Origin: Oscillospiraceae bacterium
GTDB taxonomy: Bacteria; Bacillota; Clostridia; Oscillospirales; CAG-272
Direction: 5' to 3'
DNA length: 52,199 bases
Assembly: GCA_015064415.1 (NCBI GenBank)
Contig: SVSG01000013.1
Coordinates: 1-52,199 of the forward strand
In this document: piece after piece, positions 46,828-52,199 of the stretch
Position numbering within the stretch: the stretch's first letter is position 1
Layout of the letters: each line of letters opens with the position of its first letter
Notes under the pieces: generated by a model
What the model saw: only the letters and a program-made list of their open reading frames with translations
What the model was told of the DNA's origin: nothing
Databases searched by the model: none
Translations under genes and position numbers: made by a program

Positions 46828-48419
46828 GCGTATCTTCTCCTAATCATAATAACGATACCGGCGATAAAGACAAGGGATGCCGGCACGGCGGTCAGCACCA
46901 CGGTGTACTGATTGGCCTCGGAGGCGGTGATGTTGGTGATCTCCTTGCTGGCAAAGTACTTGCAGGAAAGCGAGACGGAGACCACGTCGCGTCCCATCAT
47001 GCTGCACGCATAGGTGATCAGCTGGTGGTTGCCGTAATTGGAGTTGAGGGCCGCGGGGCGTGCGAAATCGGTGGAGGCACAGGCAAGCAGATAAGAGTGG
47101 CTCATCGTGCCGTCGCCGTTATCGTGGTTTTCGCGTGTGACGCGCATGTAAGAGAAGGGAAGCTTGGCGGGGTCCTGCAGACCAAGGGCCTCCAGCTCGG
47201 AGGCGCGCAGCTTCTGCCCGCCCGCGATGGCCGCAGCGGTCGCGGAGGAAAGGAACACGTCGTAGGAAATGCGCGTGACGCCGTTTTCATAGTAGGTGTA
47301 GGACCAGGTATCGTGATCCTCGTCCTTGGTGCTGACGTAGCCCTGTGCGGCGGCAAAGGTGGTGGTGGAGGGGAATACCACGGTCTTGGGGTATTTCATC
47401 GAGGTCAGACCGGAGACAAGACTGCTGCCAAGTCCGCCCGTGTCGGGCACGTACTGGCCCACGTTGGTGTAGCCGGAGGTGGTGAGCGAGTGGTCGGAGT
47501 CCTGAATGATCAGGTTGATGTCCTCGTGACGGGCGATCTTGATGCCCCACTCCTCCAGGAAATCCTCCAGGTTGGGCAGATAGGGGGTCTCGTTGTCCAC
47601 GAAGGTCATGACGGCGTTGCGGGCGTCAAGGAAGGCGTCCAGCTTTGCAAGCTCGTCGGTGTCGCTCAGGGTGCTGGAGGTCTTGAAGTCGCTTTTCGGA
47701 TCGTAAATGAGGACCAGACGCGCGGCCTCGGGGATGTCCTCCTTGGTGAGGTCGATCTCCTTGATGTCGTAGCCCGTTTCGTAAAGGGCGTTGCAAAGGT
47801 AGTTGATGTTATCGTTGTCCACCTCTCCGTGGTTGGTGGTCACGCAGGCCACGGGCAGCTCGTCCTTGGTGACGGCAAGCAGGGAGGAGACCAGACGCTG
47901 CTCACCGTTGTAGCCGATGACGGCCTGCGTGGAGCTGTCAAAGGAGAAAAGAGAGGTGAGCGAGTGCACGCGGCATTCGATCTGATCGTTCTTGTTGGTG
48001 GCGGCCACGATGATGCTTTGCGAATTGATGGTCTGCGTGGTGTGCAGCTTATAGGGCTGTACGGCAGAGGGATTGGTGTAAATATCGACGTAGCGTACCT
48101 CGATATTATCGTAGATCTTGGCGATCTCCAGCACGGTGTGCAGCGCCATACGCTGCTCGGCAGAGGCCTCCAGGATCGTCTTTTCGGCGCAGAAGGTGAT
48201 CAGCACCGGCTTTTCGGTGTTGAACTCCTTTTCCAAAAGGGCCTTGGCGTCATCCGTGAGGGAGTAAATGTCCTCCGAGGTCATGTCGATGTACCACAGG
48301 TTCTTTTGCGCCAGCGCGGTGAAGATGGCGTTCACCAGAATGACGGCGGCGATGATCACGATGGTCAGCGCAAGGGAAACGCTGCCGTGCTTGAATTTTT
48401 TGTTGTGCAGAATATTCAT
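46824..48419 (-). CDS. GldG family auxiliary transport protein
   Basis: The 531-aa product starts with a cytosolic basic stretch, a membrane helix (LALTIVIIAAVILVNAIFTAL, about 16-36), then the GldG/ABC_transp_aux domain with the typical YIDMTSEDIYSLTDDAKALL, ITFCAEKTILEA, VRYVDIYTNPSAVQPY and RLVLIYDPKSDF segments, and a C-terminal membrane helix (VVLTAVPASLVFIAGIVIMIRRRY). In Bacteroidetes GldF-GldG with GldA are needed for gliding; in Firmicutes homologues are widespread without gliding and act with an ABC permease. It lies 15 bp after the permease gene in the same operon. Confidence 0.9.
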   Translation of the reverse strand: MNILHNKKFKHGSVSLALTIVIIAAVILVNAIFTALAQKNLWYIDMTSEDIYSLTDDAKALLEKEFNTEKPVLITFCAEKTILEASAEQRMALHTVLEIAKIYDNIEVRYVDIYTNPSAVQPYKLHTTQTINSQSIIVAATNKNDQIECRVHSLTSLFSFDSSTQAVIGYNGEQRLVSSLLAVTKDELPVACVTTNHGEVDNDNINYLCNALYETGYDIKEIDLTKEDIPEAARLVLIYDPKSDFKTSSTLSDTDELAKLDAFLDARNAVMTFVDNETPYLPNLEDFLEEWGIKIARHEDINLIIQDSDHSLTTSGYTNVGQYVPDTGGLGSSLVSGLTSMKYPKTVVFPSTTTFAAAQGYVSTKDEDHDTWSYTYYENGVTRISYDVFLSSATAAAIAGGQKLRASELEALGLQDPAKLPFSYMRVTRENHDNGDGTMSHSYLLACASTDFARPAALNSNYGNHQLITYACSMMGRDVVSVSLSCKYFASKEITNITASEANQYTVVLTAVPASLVFIAGIVIMIRRRYA

Positions 48420-48434
48420 GTCGGCAACCTCCTA

Positions 48435-49181
48435 TCAGCCCCAACGGCGCTTCTCGTAGATGCGCACGGTCAGGAACAAAAATACGCCGGATATCGAAAT
48501 ATAGTAAAGCAGGGCGGAGAAGTCGAAAAGGCCGTAGGCAAATTTGTCATAGCGGCTGAGCACGGAGATCCAGTCCAGCACCACGCGCACAAATTCCGAG
48601 CCGATGTAATCGTTCATCGCGCCGACAAGGATCATCACGGCGATAGCGGCCACGGTGATGACGGCGGCGGAGAGCTGATTTTCCGTCAGGGAGGAGATGA
48701 AAAGTCCGAGCGCGATGAAGGCGGCGCCGATCAGGATGATGCCGATGAGGCACCCGACGATCTGCCCGCCCACGGGGCCGATGTGCACGCCCTTATCGGC
48801 GGACTGGCTCTGCTCCACGATGGCGTAGGAAACAAGGGGGAAAAAGTTGATGCAGGAAACAAGGATGGTGCTGACGAACAGCGCCAGCGCGGCAAAATAT
48901 TTGCCAAGCACCATGCCCGTGATGGAAACGGGCGCGGTCAGCAGCAGCTGCTCGGTGCGGGTCTTGCGCTCCTCGGAGAAGGCGCGCATCGTGAGAAGGG
49001 GAATGAGAATGATAAAGGTGAATACCATGTACTGGAAGTAGCTGGAGGTGTCGTAGCTGGCCTCCTGAATGGTGGTCATCGCGCAGATGAGTGCCGAGGC
49101 CGCCAGAAAGATGCCGGTGTAAACGTATCCCACGGGATTGAGAAAATACCCGCGCAGCTCCTTTTTGAAAATAGCGAACAT
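48435..49181 (-). CDS. ABC-2 type permease, GldF type
   Basis: The 248-aa product begins FAIFKKELRGYFLNPVGYVY, the standard start of GldF-like permeases, and has six membrane helices (for instance YTGIFLAASALICAM, FTFIILIPLLTMRAF, ALALFVSTILVSCINFF, IVGCLIGIILIGAAFIALGLFISSL, ITVAAIAVMILVGAM, LLYYISISGVFLFLTVRIY). The SEERKTRTEQLLLTAPVS loop after the second helix contacts the ATPase in this family. Gene order ATPase-permease-GldG-DUF4340 confirms the assignment. Confidence 0.93.
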   Translation of the reverse strand: MFAIFKKELRGYFLNPVGYVYTGIFLAASALICAMTTIQEASYDTSSYFQYMVFTFIILIPLLTMRAFSEERKTRTEQLLLTAPVSITGMVLGKYFAALALFVSTILVSCINFFPLVSYAIVEQSQSADKGVHIGPVGGQIVGCLIGIILIGAAFIALGLFISSLTENQLSAAVITVAAIAVMILVGAMNDYIGSEFVRVVLDWISVLSRYDKFAYGLFDFSALLYYISISGVFLFLTVRIYEKRRWG

Positions 49182-49211
49182 AGCGTTTGTATCCTTTCGT
49201 TCAGAGTGGGG

Positions 49212-50288
49212 TTATTCGTCGTCGCCCGCGTAGGGAGCGATGTTCTTCTGCTGCTCGGCGGTGGCATCCAGGATCGACTGGGCGATGTCCACCTCCGCGA
49301 TCTGCCCGCCCTTGCCCTGCTGGCGGCGGTTTTTGGTCAGCTTTTGCTCCTCACCGCCCGTCTTGTTGACGATGGTGATGAAGATGTCCTCCAAGCTCAT
49401 GCCAAGGGGCTCAAGGCCGATAAGCGGCCAGCCGTGCTGGGCCAGCGCGTGGAACAGACCCTTGCGCATATCCACGCCGTGCGCGCCCTCCAGAATATAG
49501 GTATAGGCGTCGCCGTCGCGGGCGTCGGTCAGCTCGGCACGGGCCAGATCCGCACGGGCGTTGAGCATGCTCAGCACCTCGCGCTGGGGGCCGCAGATCG
49601 TCGCGCGGTAGCGGTGGTTGCCGTCCACGGCGCGGGAGATGTTCTCGGTCAGCTCGTCCGCCACCACCTTGCCCTTGTTCATGATGATGATGCGGTCGCA
49701 AACGGCCTGCACCTCTTGCAGGATGTGGGTGGAAAGAATGACGGTGTGATCCTTGCCGAGGGTACGGATCAGATTGCGGATCTCAATGATCTGCTTGGGG
49801 TCAAGGCCGACGGTCGGCTCGTCAAAGATGATGATGGGGGGATTGCCAATCAGGGCCTGCGCAATACCCACGCGCTGGCGATAGCCCTTGGAGAGGTTGC
49901 GGATCAGACGCTTGTATACGTCCTTGATCTTCACCACCTCACAGATCTCCTCCAGATGCTTGGTGCGGTTGAGGGTACAGCCCTTGAGGTTGTAGACGAA
50001 GATGAGGTACTCCTCCACGGTCATGTCAAGGTACAGGGGCGGTTGCTCGGGCAGATAGCCGATGCGGCGCTTGACGGCAAGCGGCTCGTCCAGCACGTTG
50101 AGGTCATCCACAAGCACGCGTCCCGCGGTGGAGGACAGGTATCCCGTCAGAATATTCATCGTGGTGCTTTTGCCCGCGCCGTTGGGGCCGAGAAGGCCGA
50201 CGATCTCGCCCTTCGCGATCTCGATGCTGATGTCATCCACGGCACAGTTCGCGCCGTAGTTTTTGACCAGATGGTCGATTTTAATCAT
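49212..50288 (-). CDS. ABC transporter ATP-binding protein, GldA type
   Basis: The 358-aa product has Walker A GPNGAGKST (about 36-44), Q-loop YLPEQPPLYLDM, signature NLSKGYRQRVGIAQAL, Walker B PIIIFDEPTVGLDP and switch LSTHILQE. The signature reads LSKGY, as often seen in GldA-type ATPases, instead of LSGGQ. A C-terminal extension of about 50 residues (TGGEEQKLTKNRRQQGKGGQ and a helical end) is specific to this protein. First gene of the operon, with AAAGGA before the ATG and its promoter at 50346-50374. Confidence 0.92.
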   Translation of the reverse strand: MIKIDHLVKNYGANCAVDDISIEIAKGEIVGLLGPNGAGKSTTMNILTGYLSSTAGRVLVDDLNVLDEPLAVKRRIGYLPEQPPLYLDMTVEEYLIFVYNLKGCTLNRTKHLEEICEVVKIKDVYKRLIRNLSKGYRQRVGIAQALIGNPPIIIFDEPTVGLDPKQIIEIRNLIRTLGKDHTVILSTHILQEVQAVCDRIIIMNKGKVVADELTENISRAVDGNHRYRATICGPQREVLSMLNARADLARAELTDARDGDAYTYILEGAHGVDMRKGLFHALAQHGWPLIGLEPLGMSLEDIFITIVNKTGGEEQKLTKNRRQQGKGGQIAEVDIAQSILDATAEQQKNIAPYAGDDE

Positions 50289-50345
50289 AAGGACAAATTC
50301 CTTTCCTGATTTTTATTCGCGCAATGCGCGAAGCTATACTCAATT

Positions 50346-50374
50346 ATTATAACATAAAATAATATAATAATCAA
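50346..50374 (-). promoter_or_regulatory. Promoter of the Gld-type ABC operon
   Basis: Minus strand TTGATT (50369-50374), 17-bp spacer, TATAAT (50346-50351) in a very AT-rich stretch, about 58 bp before the start codon. Confidence 0.8.
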
Positions 50375-50444
50375 CAGTTTTTGCGACTCTCCCGCGACGC
50401 GAATGTGATATTTTAATGAATTTTTTTCAAAAAAACGCGCAAAA

Positions 50445-50477
50445 AAGAAAAAATCTCACGGCTTCGTGAGATTTTTT
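50445..50477 (-). terminator. Terminator of the DUF6472 gene
   Basis: AAAAAATCTCACG and CGTGAGATTTTTT form the stem around GCTT, with A/T runs on both sides; it begins 2 bp after the stop codon of the minus-strand gene. It also shields the Gld-type operon from read-through. Confidence 0.88.
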
Positions 50478-50478
50478 C

Positions 50479-50676
50479 TCAAATTTGCTTGTGCACGCTT
50501 TTGTACTCGTCGTAGTAGCGGTAATAGGGGCAGGAGGCGTTGCGGCCCTGCAGGAAACGGTACATTTCGTCCTCGTCCAGGCGCATCGTGCACACGTACG
50601 CGTCCTCGTATTCGTCATAATCGTAAAATTCACAGCTTTCGCAGTTGGTGGCGCGCGGCTTTTGGCTTGGGATCAC
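50479..50676 (-). CDS. DUF6472-like small Cys-containing protein
   Basis: The 65-aa product starts at GTG with AAAGGAGG nine bases upstream. Its sequence, with NCESCEFYDYDEYEDAYVC, then LDEDEMYRFLQG and SCPYYRYYDEYK, matches my memory of the DUF6472 family, including four Cys (CxxC, then single C, then C) that could bind a metal. It is very acidic and Tyr-rich. Function unknown. Own promoter at 50709-50737 and own terminator. Confidence 0.8.
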   Translation of the reverse strand: MIPSQKPRATNCESCEFYDYDEYEDAYVCTMRLDEDEMYRFLQGRNASCPYYRYYDEYKSVHKQI

Positions 50677-50708
50677 GGCAAAGCTCCTCCTTTGGCGGTA
50701 TTTTCTTT

Positions 50709-50737
50709 ATTTTACCACAAAGCGCGCGGAATTGCAA
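50709..50737 (-). promoter_or_regulatory. Promoter of the DUF6472 gene
   Basis: Minus strand TTGCAA (50732-50737), 17-bp spacer, TAAAAT (50709-50714). The -35 box ends 2 bp from the stop of the upstream CPBP gene. Confidence 0.65.
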
Positions 50738-50739
50738 TC

Positions 50740-51363
50740 CTAAAACGCGAAGCAATCGTAAAAAAATCCGATCGCAAAGTGCGCCAGGGCGCACCCCCAT
50801 ACACAGCGGTATTTTTGGAAGATCCACCCCGTTCCAAGGCAAAGTGCCATCGAAAGCAGCATCATCGGCGGGCCGTACATCACGTGAAAGAGCGCAAAGG
50901 TGAGCGCCGAGAGGGCGTTGGCAACGTGCGGATGGCGGCGCGCGAGACAAAGCTCAAAGCTGTAATACATCACACCTTTGGCCAGCACCTCCTGCAAGGG
51001 CGCGACCAGCACGTAGGTGAAGCGCGAGACGTCGCCCCGCACGTAAAGCGCGGAAAGCGGTTCCCCCGTGCGCGCCGTGAAGAGGAGCGCAAGCAAGAAA
51101 ATGACGCCGAGCGACACGCCGCCGCCAAGCAAAAGTGAGCGAAACAGCACGCCGCGCGGGGTGACGATCCCCATCTCCGAAAAGCGCATCGGGGTAAACA
51201 GCGCCAGCGCGACGAACAGCAGGATGCCGAGAAATTCGATCAGGCGCGCGTAGTAATAAACGGGAAGATCAAGGTGTTGCGAGAGGATTTGCCATACTAA
51301 GTAATAGACCGTCAGCGTGACAAGCAGAAAGGAGAAGGTGCGTACCGCGCTTTTTTCGCCCAT
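50740..51363 (-). CDS. CPBP-family intramembrane protease-like protein, divergent active site
   Basis: The 207-aa product has six to seven membrane segments. The CPBP (Abi/Rce1-like) region is recognisable by APLQEVLAKGVMYYSFEL, where the family has EExxxR (here QEVLAK, so first Glu and the Arg are changed), by FALFHVMYG (matching FxxxH), and by AHFAIGFFYD (matching HxxxN/F). Known members are intramembrane glutamic proteases or bacteriocin-immunity proteins; with the changed first motif, catalysis is doubtful. AAGGAGG precedes the ATG by 8 bases. It lies alone, divergent from the tRNA gene. Confidence 0.75.
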   Translation of the reverse strand: MGEKSAVRTFSFLLVTLTVYYLVWQILSQHLDLPVYYYARLIEFLGILLFVALALFTPMRFSEMGIVTPRGVLFRSLLLGGGVSLGVIFLLALLFTARTGEPLSALYVRGDVSRFTYVLVAPLQEVLAKGVMYYSFELCLARRHPHVANALSALTFALFHVMYGPPMMLLSMALCLGTGWIFQKYRCVWGCALAHFAIGFFYDCFAF

Positions 51364-51404
51364 GTGTCAACCTCCTTGCGTTTTGTGTTTCTTTGCCAAA
51401 AGTA

Positions 51405-51422
51405 TTGCCCGCGCGCGGGCAA
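51405..51422. other. Perfect 18-bp palindrome between divergent genes
   Basis: TTGCCCGCGCGCGGGCAA is its own reverse complement. It lies 42 bp upstream of the CPBP gene and about 47 bp before the -35 of the tRNA promoter. It could be a regulator site or a Z-DNA-prone alternating GC stretch. Confidence 0.5.
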
Positions 51423-51468
51423 AATAGACTGCCCGCAAAAACTTTTCCAAAAAAATTCGAAAAACCTC

Positions 51469-51497
51469 TTGACAAAAAGAAAAGCTTGTGCTATTAT
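51469..51497 (+). promoter_or_regulatory. Promoter of the tRNA-Arg gene
   Basis: TTGACA (51469-51474), 17-bp spacer, TATTAT (51492-51497), 21 bp before the mature 5' end. Confidence 0.88.
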
Positions 51498-51518
51498 ATA
51501 TGGGTGTCAAAGCGACAC

Positions 51519-51595
51519 GCGGCTTTAGCTCAGTTGGATAGAGTGCCTGGCTACGAACCAGTAGGTCGAGGGTTCGAGTCCCCCAAGCCGCGCCA
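51519..51595 (+). tRNA. tRNA-Arg (anticodon ACG)
   Basis: A complete cloverleaf: acceptor stem GCGGCTT/AAGCCGC, D-arm with AGCTCAGTTGGATAGAG, anticodon loop CTACGAA with ACG at 51553-51555, T-arm with GGTTCGAGTCC, discriminator G and an encoded CCA at 51593-51595. The top base pair of the anticodon stem is C-T, the other four pair. The A of the anticodon should be edited to inosine by TadA to read CGU, CGC and CGA. Confidence 0.97.
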
Positions 51596-51596
51596 T

Positions 51597-51636
51597 AACA
51601 AAAGCCCCCGCCCTTGTGGCGGGGGCTTTTGTTATG
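51597..51636 (+). terminator. Terminator of the tRNA-Arg gene, first of three copies
   Basis: AACAAAAGCCCCCGCC and GGCGGGGGCTTTTGTT pair across CTTGT with TTTT in the 3' arm. Near-identical hairpins occur at about 51812-51846 and 52023-52057 within the tandem array. Confidence 0.88.
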
Positions 51637-52060
51637 CCATGGCTTGGCGGCACGAGGGGGCGAGGGGAGGCGGCGTAGCCGCCGTTTATTTCGGGTGCGT
51701 TCAGCACCCGAAATGGGCGGAAGCTGCCCGGTCACGCTGTGCGTGCGCCCTGGTGGGGCGAGGGCATCTTCTTAGCAAGCCCGCAGGGTTTGGTGGGGAG
51801 CTTTCCCCAAGCCAGCCCCCGCCCTTGTGGCGGGGGCTTTTGTTATGCCATGGCTTGGCGGCACGAGGGGGCGAGGGGAGGCGGCGTAGCCGCCGTTTAT
51901 TTCGGGTGCGTTCAGCACCCGAAATGGGCGGAAGATGCACGGTCACGCTCGTGCGTACGCCCCGGTGGGGCGAGGGCATCTTCTTAGCAAGCCCACAGGG
52001 CTTGGTGGGGAGCTTTCCCCAAGCCGCCCCCCGCCCTTGTGGCGGGGGCTTTTGTTTTAG
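51603..52060. repeat. 211-bp tandem array beside the tRNA gene
   Basis: Units begin at 51603, 51814 and about 52025; the third is cut after its hairpin. Each unit has the terminator hairpin, a gccatggcttggcggcacga piece, the inverted pair ttcgggtgcg/cgcacccgaa-type hairpin around gttcag, a gtgcgtgcgcc(c/t)-ggtggggcgag piece, and ends in tttccccaagcc(a/g). The end resembles the 3' end of the tRNA (ccccaagccgc). Units 1 and 2 differ at few positions. Open frames across it are repeat-driven and not genes. Confidence 0.88.
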
Positions 52061-52164
52061 TACCTTTAGGCGGCCCCGCACGAAGTGCGAAACAAGAAAC
52101 CACCCGCTATGCGGGTGGGCAACAGAGGTTATACCTTGAAAAAGGCCTTCCCCAAGCGGGGGAA

Positions 52165-52199
52165 GGGGGACCGCGATAGCGGTGGATGAGGATGTCGGC
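52165..52199. repeat. 35-bp terminal inverted repeat, right copy
   Basis: Reverse complement of 6-40 with one mismatch (gcgatagcgg versus gcgacagcgg). Preceded by a hairpin ccttccccaag / cgggggaagg of the same module. Confidence 0.8.

Noticed and set aside
47025..50309. Plus-strand open frame of more than 1,000 codons opposite the Gld-type ABC operon
   Set aside because: It lies antisense to four well-supported genes, has Val/Gly/His-rich composition typical of the reverse frame of GC-rich coding DNA, and no ribosome binding site.
51603..52060. Genes in the 211-bp tandem array
   Set aside because: Open frames repeat with the array period and encode Gly/Arg-rich sequence; no start signals.
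6..52199. The whole window as one integrative element with terminal inverted repeats
   Set aside because: No integrase, transposase, relaxase or phage gene is present and the content is housekeeping (glyA, ktr, spoIIIAH, tRNA); the end repeats fit a contig bounded by dispersed repeats better.

Overview
The window reads as a chromosomal segment of a fairly GC-rich, endospore-forming member of the Clostridia (Bacillota), most likely an uncultured gut-type lineage of the Oscillospirales/Christensenellales kind. The evidence is a SpoIIIAH-like gene, two-domain acyl-CoA dehydratase activase proteins, a DUF6472-type small Cys protein, strong Shine-Dalgarno sequences, canonical TTGACA-N17-TATAAT promoters and many Gram-positive type lipoproteins. 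Genus-level placement is not possible by reading alone. Both ends of the window carry the same 35-bp sequence in inverted orientation, so the window is probably a contig that stops in dispersed repeats.

Layout. 1-1038: repeat-only DNA (70-bp tandem repeat, MITE-like element, palindromes). 1039-5301: acyl-CoA dehydratase activase protein split into two genes. 5355-5750: repeats. 5790-6701 (-): three small genes of unknown function. 6914-9071 (-): DUF445 membrane protein and glyA. 9220-17123 (+): heterodimeric ABC exporter, two large radical-SAM proteins and a short-chain dehydrogenase. 17303-17863: spoIIIAH-like gene standing alone. 17914-20985 (-): large leucine-rich-repeat lipoprotein. 21549-22928 (-): SPFH/NfeD pair. 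23210-24253: lipoprotein with a PYGQ repeat tail. 24883-26136 (-): zinc alcohol dehydrogenase. 26305-27688 (-): ECF sigma factor and a DUF4367-type membrane partner. 27850-36961 (+): lipoproteins and two paralogous ABC-2 transporter cassettes. 36976-39880 (-): small membrane protein and a glycyl radical enzyme. 40037-40657: iron-sulfur flavoprotein-like reductase. 40785-42808 (-): KtrAB-type potassium uptake. 42966-44564 (-): metallo-beta-lactamase-fold lipoprotein. 44728-50288 (-): four-gene GldA/GldF/GldG/DUF4340 ABC system. 50479-51363 (-): DUF6472 protein and a CPBP-family membrane protein. 51519-51595: tRNA-Arg(ACG), followed by a 211-bp tandem array.

The most informative region is 27.7-37.0 kb. 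An ECF sigma/partner pair faces a lipoprotein-permease-permease cassette. That cassette is a diverged copy of the next one (lipoprotein-fused permease-ATPase). The first cassette ends in a 17-codon stump of the ATPase gene, so its own ATPase was lost and its permeases are either idle or depend on the ATPase of the second cassette. Other points of interest are a glycyl radical enzyme with an unusual active-site Cys motif and no activase nearby, at least four copies of a MITE-like element with nested inverted repeats, a family of terminator-like palindromes, and a tandem array next to the tRNA that begins each unit with a copy of the tRNA 3' end. I saw no CRISPR array, insertion sequence transposase, phage gene or recognisable defence system.
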